Below, piece after piece: positions 53,701-64,000 of a DNA stretch of 64,000 bases. Each line of letters begins with the position of its first letter. The first letter of the stretch is position 1. Source of the stretch: Erythrocercus mccallii (lineage: Eukaryota; Chordata; Aves; Passeriformes; Dicruridae); contig VZRG01000007.1 in the NCBI GenBank assembly GCA_013397435.1, positions 1,617,917-1,681,916 on the forward strand, written 5' to 3'. Under the pieces are notes generated by a model, which was given only the letters and a program-made list of their open reading frames with translations, did not search any database and was not told the DNA's origin. Position numbers and translations under genes: made by a program.

Positions 53701-54882
53701 ACTCAAATTCAGTGCCAAATACTATTTAGATTGAAGATATAGCTGCTGTTTCACATATTAATAAATAGGAAAAGACACTGAAATAAAAGCTTGATCCACC
53801 TCCCTATCCAGATTCACTGTAGTATTTTATCCTTATTTCAGTAGGACCAGAATGGAGCCCTAAGTGTCAAGTGGAAGACAGGCAGTAACTTTGGAAAACT
53901 AGAAGATTCCTGCTCCAAGAGCATGAAATAAACCAAACAAATTGCAGAGGGGATAAACAGCATGAATTAAAATAGATTTTCCCCCCAATTTCTACATTTC
54001 TGTAAATATACTTTTTTAACTACTACTAGTAGTTGTCTTTCTGTATTAGGAAATATGAGGACTAAGGATGGAGTTTGCAATGATATTTGCATCCCACATC
54101 TAGCAACTGTAAGAACTGTTTTGATAATCATAGAATCGTATAATAATGAAAATAAAGATGAAAATAAATGTGACTTTAGCATCTTTCAGCTTGATACAAG
54201 ATATAGGGACTAAATTTGTCTCCATGTGTTAGAAAGTTACCAACTTCTTGAATAAGTAATTTTCTAATAAATTAATCTTTACTTTCCCCTCATTGTTTAG
54301 TGTATGGAAATACAGAGGCTGATAGCAAGGCAGTGAATTCTATCCCCAAAAAAATCTAAATTATGAACTGAAGAAACCCAAATGTATCTCTATAAACAGA
54401 GAAAAACAGAGTTTACTAAAGCTAGAATTTAGAACAAAAAGATGATGTGCTTCTAGCACTCCCGGGGCACACATGAGCCCCTTGGTAAAAACAAGCTAGC
54501 GTTAATGAAGTCTCTGGTGGGCTTCCCAGAATCTTCTCTGTACACGTCATTCGTAGTATGATGAAAAAGTTTAACTCGATCTCCAAGACTTGGCAGCACT
54601 CTCTACCAGTGGTGTAATTCCTGATTTTTTTGTCTCCCTTGGAAATCTGCTCTTCAGCCATACTTTCTTCTCTAAGAATATTTTATTACCAGTTTTCTGC
54701 TTATTAATTGGAATCAGTTCTGGAGAAGCATTGAGATTTTTCAGTCTCTCTCTACACTATCATTCTTTAACTCCCAGCTATATTTCCTTTGGTGTATTGA
54801 CATTGATTCAGCACTTGCAAGTTCTTAATACACAGATTTTTTTAAAAAGATTATTCTAAGATCTCTCTACATGATGTATTGG

Positions 54883-54925
54883 TATTGGTATTCTTCATAT
54901 ATCAATTTCCTTCGGAATACCAATA
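54883..54925. repeat. Perfect 11-bp inverted repeat
   Basis: TATTGGTATTC at 54883-54893 pairs with GAATACCAATA at 54915-54925 across a 21-base loop. The left arm overlaps a partial direct repeat (tattggtattggtattc), so alternative pairings exist. Confidence 0.75.
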
Positions 54926-57900
54926 CAGCACTACATATTTCCTTTATTGAGCGCCAGAGAAAATCTTGGGTTATGTGATCAAGCCATAGATATAGGTCAT
55001 GTAGAGCAGAATAGATTGTCTGAACACATAATTATACTGGTATTGTTTATAAGTAATCATCAAAGAAAAAAACAGGAAGATAAGAAAAAGTCCAAAAGAT
55101 ACTCAGATGATAATGGCCGAGCAACCAGCTGTGAACAGCCTATCTTCAAGCCACAACACAACTTGCACAAATACTGTTTTACAAGATATTAAATGCCTAG
55201 GATGACAGCCTAGAAAAAAAGTAGAGGAATACAGTTCTGAAAGCACTGACAAAAGCATTAGAAAAAGCCAGGCATACTGTCTTTGGTAGCACACAGGAAA
55301 ATTTCTGACAGTAACAAGGGAAGAGTAAGTCTATAGCATAATTGTCGCTTTTACCAGCTTTGCTGATTCTGTGCTTCTGTCAGACTGCTGTGGACCTTAG
55401 TGTGAGCAGCAGCAGACTTCTTAAGAACTGTTTTGAGACACTTTTCAAAATGGCTGGCTACACAATTCAAAGTGAATAATATGTTTGGAGTTTCCAGTTA
55501 ATGTTGGGAAATGGCAGGTTTGTAACCTAGGTTGCATTGTAATGGTACCAGTTCAGTTTGAAATGAACTGCCATGGGCACTGAGGTACATCTCACCTTTA
55601 ATTTTAATACCTCTTCCCTTTATTTTTCCATGCCAAAGGAATTAGTTTATTTTTAACCTCAGCTAACTACAAGTTTTTAAACTCAGTTAACTACAAGTAC
55701 CTCTCCTATTTTCAAAATAGTTTCCTGCAAAATACGTAGACCATATCATTCCCAAATAGAGAGATTGTCTGGAAGATTGTACCCAAGCACAGGTCTGTTC
55801 CCAGATCACATAGAAACTGGTCTGTATGTTAAAAAATACATGTGCTATATTGTTACTGGGAGCAAATTTAAACAATATAACAAAACACAAGCATCATTTT
55901 CATAAACAAGAAATTATTTCAGTCTTAATAAATACCCTAAGAAATCCTAAATTGCTGGGTTTTTTAACTGGGTGAACTTCATATGCTAGTTCAAATAATA
56001 TTAAAATGGAAAAGAAATATTTTCTGATAATCTAGAAAGACTTTTATAGTCAGTAAATAAACTACCTATTAGTGTCTTCAGATAAAAATATTTAATGGAA
56101 AAAGACCTGTTGCAAACCAGGTCTGATAATAATCTATGAAAATTTCTGCTGCAGACTTTGCTTCTCTCAGAGCCATAGACCTTACAAACCCAAGCATATA
56201 CCTGCAGTCAATATTTAAGATGAACCACCACTCAGTGGTGGATGTGAACAAATAAAATTATTGTATGAGACTGGTTTTAATGATTTTGTCTTAGATGTGG
56301 AGAAGATGAGCCTATCTCTCCCAGCTCCACGATTGTGTGAAGTTTAATGACTTCTCTCTCTTTATGGTTGTCTCTGAAGCTTTTCTGGTCTTCTGTGGGT
56401 TGGATGAAAGCCAACTTTTGCCCAGATATTTGAGAGTTAAAACATTCTTGTCTACTGAGAAAAAAAGACTAAATATTACTATCATGTTATGGTAGCATCT
56501 AAAAACAGGGGCATAAAGGTAAAGAATTAGGTAAAATAGTGTCAAAAATACACATAGGTGCTAAAATTGATACTTGTTCAAATCACAACAGAAATAATTC
56601 AGTTATTGTTTATTCAATGCACAGGTAATTTTCCAGCTTTTTTTGACTTGCTGTTCTACTTCGCTTGTGTTGTGTTTTTTTCCTTTTTCTCCAGAAACTA
56701 CTTCATTTTTTAAGTTGTTAAATACTTCTAACTCCTACCTACTTCAGTGGAATTTGAGAGTAGTCAGCCACTAAGAACATAAATAAAGAGTTCTCAGGAA
56801 AAGTAGAATAAAAAGACTAAAAACTAACTTAAAATAAAAGAAAAAATTTGACTTAGAAAATAGCAGTGAAAAAAATAATTAAGGGCACTGAGATTGTAAT
56901 AAAGTTAATATAAATAACAACTTTAAATATGAAACAAATGAAAAACAGCCCATACTGTTTGAAAAATTTCACTTACTATGAGGCATTTAAGCACAGTTTT
57001 ATGCTCTTAGTACAAAGCCAATTCTGTTTCCTGGCAGAGTAACATTTAAATAAATTAATAAAACATTTTTTATATCATCTGACCAATTAAAAACAACAAA
57101 AATATCTTCTGTTGTTTTAAGATGGAGGTTTTATTACCTTTATATGTCAGTTTCCATTAATAAAAATGTTGTGCATGCATGGCTGAAAACATAAAATATG
57201 AAAGCACAAGAGATCTGCTTTGCAGTAAACTCAGAAGGTGTTCTGATACTCCTTTTTAGATAATTCTTCAAATAACATGAGTAATGGCAGCAAGTTTCAA
57301 TTATCATTTACTGACTTGCAGAGAAGAAGAAGTAAGAATGATCACTATTACCAGTCCTGGCTAATTTAAGTCAATCTAACACTTTACTGCAATTTCTGTC
57401 TTATTTTATGGGATATGATAGAAAATACAGAAAGCCACATAATGAGTAAATTGCAGAAATTTTGTACATTATATTACTTACAATACATCTATTATAGGCT
57501 TTCTATTTTATAACAAAGAAAATAAATGTACACTAGATTTTCAAAGTTACTGCTACTTCACTTATATCAAAAACACCCAAAGAAGAAAAAAGAAATCTAG
57601 ATATTGCTGGAGATAATTACAGTTAGGCAGATGGAAGCAGCATAAAATACCCTATCCCTATTTACTGCTTTTAAGAGCTATAGAGTGTGGATATTGTATT
57701 GTTGGCATTAATTGTATAATCTTATTTGTTGTTGCTACATGAACTTATTTGATATTTTTATGTATTGCAAAGCTGCAGTTAAAATATCATTAAGCTAGAT
57801 TTACTTCAAAGGACATTAGTGGTATAGAAGGCATTGAACCAATTCAGCTAACAGATTAACATCATTTACTTCCACCTAAGAGATTTATACTTTAGTCAAC

Positions 57901-59214
57901 AATTATTATTTCAGTACGGTTAAAAAAGGTGTCAAAATGAAAGCATTTAGCGATGAGTAGCTAACCAGCCAAGCCAAATCCTTGTGAGCTATAGTTTGTA
58001 TGACCACAGTATGTCACTTTGAGGTAAACTGCACTAGTTTGGAATTGAGATTTGGTTTAGGTACCTTAGCCACTATTTCTCATTTTATGCCGTTCACTGA
58101 ATGCTCTCCAGTATTCCCAATTTTATCACTTAGCTCCTTAGCCCTATGTCAACTATAACTACAGACAGGACCAACCTCTCCAGAGATTTACCAAGAGAAT
58201 AGAATTATCTTTTGATTCCAAAGACTTGGTTGCTAATAAATTCTGATTTATATTTAAATCTGGAAAAGTGATCCGATTTGAACTGAATTCAGATGTTCAG
58301 TACATCTTAAATGTCTATTCTGACAATTCTGTTTGCAATATCTCACAGGCTTTAAACGCCTCAAATTTAATTTTTCAGACTTCCAAAACTAAGGTAAGCA
58401 CATAAATCTATTTATGTCCTATTTATGCGCTTTCATAAAAATCTATTTCATATATCATAGATGGTCTCTATGGGTCAAAACTAAGGATGCCCAATAAACA
58501 TGCCAGATGGTTTTGAAGAACAACACTGTTGATTTTTAAAGGGAAAACTAAAAAAAAAAAAATTGATTCTTTTAAGATTCATCATAATAATTTTCAATTT
58601 TTTGGGGGGAAAGGCTTAGATTTTCCTTGATTAATCATATTTTTATACACATATTCACATAAAATTATATTAGCTGAGTAATTAAGTACATTAAGTTATG
58701 TGGTGCTTAATGAAATTCCTATAAAATGTCACTAAATTGAATGTAAAGGCTGTCTTCATGCTTATTAGAATCTTGTACAAAATATATAGCAATTAAATTT
58801 AAAATCTTAGCATTACAAACTACAAAACTGATTAAGAATTTTTTGCTCTTCTCCTACATTTTCAGTTCATAATAACTTTAAAGACCTATAATAGCTGTAA
58901 AGACATATGAACCAAAAGTGTAAAATGGTACTTTTCATTTCCAGTTGAATTTTTTAATATGTATTAGATGAAGACAAGAGGAAAGAAAGGCAAGGTAAAG
59001 AGAGAAAATTGCATGATCATTCTGACACAAAATGTAAACACAGCAATTAGTAGTGATTAGAAATCCCTGCTCTTTTTAAAAGACTAGCTATGCCATTTGC
59101 TTGTATTATGAGGTATTTATAAACTGTTCAAATTACATGCACTTTTGGGCAGACTGGCTGGTTTAACTTAATAAAGTGTTTAACTCAGTGGCAGAGTAGA
59201 ACCTTAAATCTAGA

Positions 59215-59330
59215 GTTTTTGTTTTGGGTTTTTTTTTGAGGGGGCAGTTGTGACTTTTTTTGTAGGAGCGTTTTTGTGTGTTTTTTTATTTTGATTCTTG
59301 GCTTTTCTTGTTTGTATCTTTTTCAGGTGT
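59215..59330. repeat. G/T-rich low-complexity tract
   Basis: T-dominated sequence with scattered G (gttttgggtttttttttgag and similar); comparable to the tract at 3413-3521. Confidence 0.75.
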
Positions 59331-62115
59331 TCATGATTTAAAAAAAATATTTAGCTTTCTTAGTCCTATTTAGAAACACAAATGTAGAAATAGATTGCCA
59401 GTAAAGAGTCTTTCCAAATTTAAAGCAAAATATCAGAGAAACCCTACAGTGTAAATGCACACATTGTTTCCTTTCTAAATCTGAACTAATTTATCTATAG
59501 CACATAATTTGTAAATATTTCAAGTGAAAAGTTATCAACCCTTAAAAGTATTGTAAGTGGAAACCACTCATATAGCAGAGCATATTCAGCTTATATTAAT
59601 ATTAGAAATAAATTCATAAAATTATTCAGAATGAACACTGGGCAAAAATAACGAAAAAAATTAATTTTCTCTTATCTCCATAATTTTTTAAAGCTCTTAG
59701 GAGTGGGAACATTTCACTAAGCAGAAAGAAACAAGAGTATATTTCTCTCTTATGCCTAGGACTTGAATGTTGGAAAGGAGTAACATTCTGTCACGTTTTC
59801 TTTAACTATATTTTCTAAACTGATATGTCTCTCTCTCACAAAAAAAAAAAAGATTGATTTTCGAAATTGATGTTTAATCTTGTACAATTAGGAAATTAAT
59901 GAAAAATTTCCAGCTGTTGAGTTATGGTGCATTTCTACTCTCTCATCCCATCCAACCTTTACTCTATTACAAGTCTGCTCACTCAAAACAAGGAATGTAT
60001 ACAGTAGAGAATTAGTAGAAAGTACAATACAAAAGTTAATTTAACTTCAATCTCTTGTCTTTTTAATAATGATAAAAAACCATCAGGCAATTTGTTTTCA
60101 GAGAAATTGAATAAAAATTCAATCTTAAACCACAAAATAATCCTTCTTTTTTCTTCCCTGGAGAGATAGCGAATCCAAAGGAGATTTCTTAAACACCATG
60201 GCTGACTGTTCAAAAGCACAGCAGGCATAGCAGAAAAGCCTCATGGAGTAGTGACTCAACAAAAAGTCAATGAGCAATTTTTGAATAGCAAGTTACAGGA
60301 CTTAACTGTGATAAATTTCCCTAGCCCTATTAAATCTTCTCTTGAAAGTGCTTTAGCATACATGATATTGATTGACTGACATGCAAAGGAATTATGTTAT
60401 TTTCTTGAAAGAAGGTTTTTTTTTCTTTTCTTGGAAATATACACTGTAAACTACTCAGGAAAAATAATGTTATTTATATATTGCATGCACAATAGATTTC
60501 CTCCTGCTGCAATACTGAATGACTCCTACCAAAATGATTGAAGCAATTCAGTGTGTCAAGGTAAGCTATGCAGAGAATATTACAGCTGCCTAAGTATAAA
60601 GGAAATTTTAACTTTTTAAAATTTTTTTAGAGGGTTAGAGGGTTTTTTAATGTAATATTTATACTCTTAAATATTCAAAATAATCATAGAAGTTATGATA
60701 TATGACATTGAAAATATGGGAGTTCAACTAAAGTCTCTAGCAGGTGTCAGGCAGTTACCTTCCATTGGTATGGACATTGGCTTCTTCAGTGAGACCTCAG
60801 AGAACACAAAAATAAAGACAAAAATTACAGTCGTTATTTATGAAAAATAACATTATAAAATCACAAACTATTTTTGTTTTAGGTCACCCAAATTATTCTT
60901 CAGAGAACACCAAGTTAGGGCAGGTTGCTTAGGGATGTGTCCAGCCCAATTCACTGTCTGTGAGGATGGAGATGTCAGAATTTCTGTGGACAACCTGTAT
61001 GTATATTAGATAACTCTCATAGTTGAGAAGTGTGTCCTTGTATTTAGTCAGTGTCTGTCACCTTTTATTTTCTTTTCATGTTCCTCAGAGAAAAGACTGC
61101 ATCCTTCTTCTCTAAACCCTTGGAGCTTCAACAACCAGTTGAGCTTTGGCTTTCCCAGTTTCAGCTCTGAACTTTGGGCAATATTCCTATATATTCCTCT
61201 TGGGCAGCCAATCCCTGCTTCTGCCTGGTGTGTTGTTTCCTTTTTGCATTTGAACTCTTTTGGGTATTCTCTTTTTCCTTATAGCTATTGATAGCTTCTT
61301 TTAAACAATACAAATTATTGAAACAGGTCTGTTAAACTATGCAAAAAGCCCAGAGCTGTATGTATGGTATTAAGTTCCAGTTATTTATGTACAAATACTC
61401 TTTATTGTTTACTGGGAAAGAACAGGAAAATTTATAATGTAAATTGCCCTATTGTCCCTTTCCTTCATATTTTCCTTCCTGTTAGAGTGACACTTCACAG
61501 TATTGTTTTAGTATATCTTTGTGGAAATTGAAGCAAGGGATGCAAGAACTCTGGATGATTTGCTCTTATCTATGAAATATAGGAATTTTGGGAAAAAGAT
61601 GAGGGATTCGACTCTAGATTAACTCTGCTAAAAGGTAGAGCACAGGAGTTACAGGAGAGTTGTGCTGTGTTCTTTGTCATTTGGGCCATAATTAGTTTTT
61701 GCAGAGGAGATAAGGGGAAAGACAAAGACTATAAAGGTTATTATGGGGATGCTGGAAATGGATAGTTTGGATAAACCAGCAAATTAATGTCTACGGAAGA
61801 GAAGAGGGACCAAAATATTTCAGAAAGCTCTTATATTAAAACAAAATGCAGCTGAGAGGGAACTAGGAGTTTTACATGAATATTAAGTATTGCTAACTTG
61901 TTCACTGACTGTGCACACCCATCTAATTCATAATTTTTTATTTAGTGAAATAACACTTAAATAACACTTAAAGATTCACTTGGTTTAGAAAAGAGACAGA
62001 AGGATAACGACAAAGATTTTCTCTGCTTGTGGCTTGGATTATCTGAATTTGCTAAAAGTGAAAGACCAGCTTTCTGAATTTTGTGTATAAAGTGACCAGA
62101 ACAGTAGGTGTATCC

Positions 62116-62425
62116 TGTAACCATGAGTTTTCGAGCTTTTCTAAGCTCTGATATTAAAGTGCAGCTCTTCACTTTCCCACACCATGTTCATGAAAACATG
62201 AGGGATGTTTTTGTAAATAATGCCATTGTTTTGCATTCTTTTTGGTAGGAGAAGAGTGATGACTGACCTATGTGATTCAGAGGTGGTAACCCCAGTCTCC
62301 AATCCATGGTCATTTTTCCTACAGGTATATGATAGAATGAAATAAGGCAGGGCCTTTCTTGGCCCCTGCTCTGATCAGCAAAGTCCAAGTGCCCTGTGGT
62401 CCTTCTAGCGTGGTGAACTACGATA
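62116..62425 (+). repeat. 5' LTR of the ERVK-like provirus
   Basis: 310 bp starting TGTAACCATGAG and ending ACGATA, homologous along its length to the solo LTR at 26090-26407. A TATA-like TATATGATAG is followed by AAATAAGG where the solo copy has a clean AATAAA, so the poly(A) signal here is weakened. A 9-bp insertion near 62127 and a shortened middle segment distinguish it from the solo copy. The border with the internal region is set by where the two copies stop matching. Confidence 0.85.
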
Positions 62426-62427
62426 TC

Positions 62428-62445
62428 TGCTGCCCAAAAGTGGTC
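62428..62445 (+). other. Putative primer-binding site, tRNA-Lys type (weak)
   Basis: Two bases after the inferred LTR end, TGCTGCCCAAAAGTGGTC resembles the tRNA-Lys(1,2) site TGGCGCCCAACGTGGGGC: 11 of 18 positions match without a gap, more if one A is treated as an insertion. The position is right for a primer site. The mismatches fit an old copy, but a different tRNA cannot be excluded. Confidence 0.5.
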
Positions 62446-62502
62446 AAACTGCAGGCTGTGGGACAACAGCTGAACTTCAGCGTTGAAACCAGAGCTGCGA
62501 AA

Positions 62503-64000
62503 ATGGAACTCGATCTCTCTTCAGATGACCGGCTCGTGCTGGAACTTTTTCAATCTTTTCTGATGTGTCGTGGAGCCACGATCCTCAGGGAACACGTGAG
62601 ACAGTTGTATCTCTGGGGAAAACACCATGGGATTTTTTATAGTGCTGAGAAAGCACTTTCAAGAGCCCTCTGGGAGTCTGTGGGCAATAGTCTCTTGACA
62701 TCCGTTTGCAACGGGAATTTAACAGCCGCTAAGCTGATAGGGGCTTGGGGGAAATTCTTTCTTCTCCTTCCAGACCCTGTGGGCTCTGACTCTGGGATTT
62801 TGACAGAGAGCAGGTACGGCTCCCCTGTGGACTGTGTCATTTCAGAAGGTGAACTCTCTGAAACGGAGTCTGAGCCACAGTGGGAGGTTTTTAGCCCCGT
62901 GTCGCTGGTTGCAGGAAGCCAGCGGGAGTGTTGGGAGGGATGCGAGGCTCTTCCCGGTCCCTCTCCTTGTGCACTGCAAGCCGGAGTGCCCAGTGTGCCC
63001 CCGCGGCGGGGGGAGAGCGTCCCCATTCCTGCGGCGAATCTCAGACCGGCGGTGCCTGTTGCGGAGGCGCTGGATGCCGGCGATGCCCGCCCCTGCCCTG
63101 GAATGGGGATGGCGGCTCCCCCCGTGCCTGCACCATTGGTGGATGCGCCGGCGGGCAGGGTCTCCACTGACCCGCCGGCTGGCCCAGCCCCGCTCTGTCC
63201 CGCCCCACGTGGTCAGCAGCATCGGAGCCGCCCCGCAGCCTGCCCCAAGCCCGTGCGGCCGCTGCCCCTGCAGGCAGCGCAGGGAATGAACGGCGCAGCG
63301 TCTCTGCCACCACCCCCTTCCCCCGACCGGCCCCTGCGGGCTGTGCCGGGGGCGGGTGGGGCTGGGTCGCTGCTGATTTCACATGCCTGCTCCACACCAG
63401 ACCGGGACGCATCACCTGGCCCCGCACTGCAGCCGAATCAGGCCGGTGCCATGTCTTAGCTGCTGTCTGCGGCCGGGGTCAGAGCAGTCCTGGGAGCCGT
63501 GGGCGCCGTTTCGCAGCCTGACAGACATGCCGCCCTGCTGGGGACAGCTGTGCCTGCCTCCCGAGCTGAGCTGGTCAAGGGTGATCTCAGTTTTTCTGAG
63601 ATCATACAGCTGATCTGTGTTACATTTCTGGATCTATTCCTTCCATTTTATATCAGACACCTGGCTCAGAGGTTGTTTGGACCTCTTCGAGTTTTTGAAG
63701 ACAATTGGAGACGGCTGGCAATGGAAGTGGCTGCCCCAAATTCTCAATTGTCTCAGGAAGATCCCATGTTTGGGGTCGGAGTGGATTTGATCATGGGGAA
63801 AGTTGAATTTCTGTATCCTGATGTGCAGATCGATTTTCCTCAAAATGTGCTGCATCAGTGCAGAAGATTAGGCTCGACAGCACTTGTGAAAACCATTGTA
63901 TTTTCTTCCCTAAAGCAGGATTTTTTAGATATAGTCCAAGGGTCAAGAGAACATTTTTATAAAGTTGTGATACGATTGTATGAGTCTTTGGAGACGCACA
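62503..64000 (+). pseudogene. gag: Retroviral gag, one in-frame amber stop, 3' end outside window
   Basis: Gag is the structural polyprotein (matrix, linker, capsid, nucleocapsid). The ATG at 62503 is chosen because a retroviral matrix-like helical domain starts there; the upstream open codons run through LTR and primer site. Codons 1 to about 95 are matrix-like. Codons about 100-318 form a long linker rich in Pro, Ala and Gly, encoded by CpG-rich DNA. A TAG at 63457-63459 is codon 319. After it the same frame stays open for 180 codons to the edge and reads as capsid, including the major homology region at about 63931-63990 (conserved I, QG, E, F and R in order). Nucleocapsid lies beyond the window. 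No PPxY or PSAP late motif was seen in the linker. The stop may be a C-to-T change in a Gln codon, or less likely a read-through site. Confidence 0.85.

Larger units (their letters stand above)
50763..62115. other. AT-rich intronic DNA up to the provirus
   Basis: No gene or transposon recognised. Contains poly-A runs near 52137-52149, 58551-58562 and 59840-59852, the inverted repeat at 54883-54925, and a G/T-rich stretch at 59215-59330. Confidence 0.5.
48906..64000 (-). other. Intron upstream of the CNTNAP-like exon (partial)
   Basis: Inferred as the preceding intron of the same minus-strand gene, running off the right edge. It contains a (CAAC)n microsatellite and, at its far end, an antisense ERVK-like provirus. 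No other convincing coding exon was seen; a 37-nt splice-flanked stretch at 60759-60795 is discussed as a finding. Confidence 0.7.
62116..64000 (+). mobile_element. 5' part of an ERVK-like endogenous retrovirus, cut by the window edge
   Basis: An old retroviral copy in the genome. Order seen: LTR (62116-62425), weak lysine-type primer site (62428-62445), a short leader, then gag running off the edge. The LTR family, its 6-bp target duplication at the solo copy (26090), the primer site and the gag layout all point to the ERVK (betaretrovirus-like) group. Protease, polymerase, envelope and the 3' LTR would lie beyond 64000. It is antisense to the host CNTNAP-like gene, the orientation most often tolerated in introns. 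The six bases before it, gtatcc (62110-62115), should recur after the 3' LTR if the provirus is complete. Confidence 0.88.

Noticed and set aside
54120..54150. aatcatagaatcgta as a CR1 tail
   Set aside because: Only about 12 bases resemble the CR1 end and the rest does not continue the match.
1..64000. CRISPR arrays, bacterial operons, tRNA or rRNA genes
   Set aside because: No spaced direct-repeat array, no tRNA-like or rRNA-like sequence and no prokaryotic gene organisation was seen; the window is vertebrate nuclear DNA.

Overview
This looks like AT-rich nuclear DNA from a bird, probably a songbird. The repeat content points there: a CR1 LINE, ERVL-type LTRs with a 5-bp target-site duplication, and an ERVK-like provirus with its own solo LTR. 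I saw no Alu, L1 or B-element sequence, and no bacterial gene organisation. A 670-base run of N at 33086-33755 marks an assembly gap.

The window appears to lie inside one large neuronal gene read on the minus strand. The only host exon I can support is at 48706-48877. It is 172 nt with consensus splice sites on both sides. It encodes the end of a laminin-G domain of a contactin-associated protein, most like CNTNAP2. The flanking sequence (at least 48.7 kb downstream in gene order and 15.1 kb upstream) is then intron. Most of it has no recognisable gene, and the many short open frames in it look like chance.

Region by region: 1-8234 is unremarkable intron with a G/T-rich tract. 8240-8875 is a complete minus-strand solo ERVL-type LTR. 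15841-17330 is a decayed minus-strand CR1 LINE carrying pieces of its reverse transcriptase. 26090-26407 is a solo LTR of the same family as the provirus at the right end. 31186-31440 and 31616-31960 are two LTR-like elements pointing away from each other. 33071-33880 is poly-T, the N gap and a (TCCTT)n tract. 41277-42660 is a GC-richer, repeat-derived block I cannot fully name. 46970-47600 is a near full-length but decayed ERVL-type LTR. 48706-48877 is the exon. 50712-50762 is a (CAAC)n microsatellite. From 62116 to the right edge lies the 5' part of an ERVK-like provirus: 5' LTR, weak tRNA-Lys-type primer site, short leader and gag.

The most interesting feature is this provirus. Its gag frame is open from 62503 to the window edge except for one amber codon at 63457-63459, between the proline-rich linker and capsid. 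Its LTR, like the solo copy 36 kb away, seems to end without the canonical CA. The provirus lies antisense to the host gene; the 8.2-kb LTR lies in the gene's sense orientation. I found no clearly new biological system.
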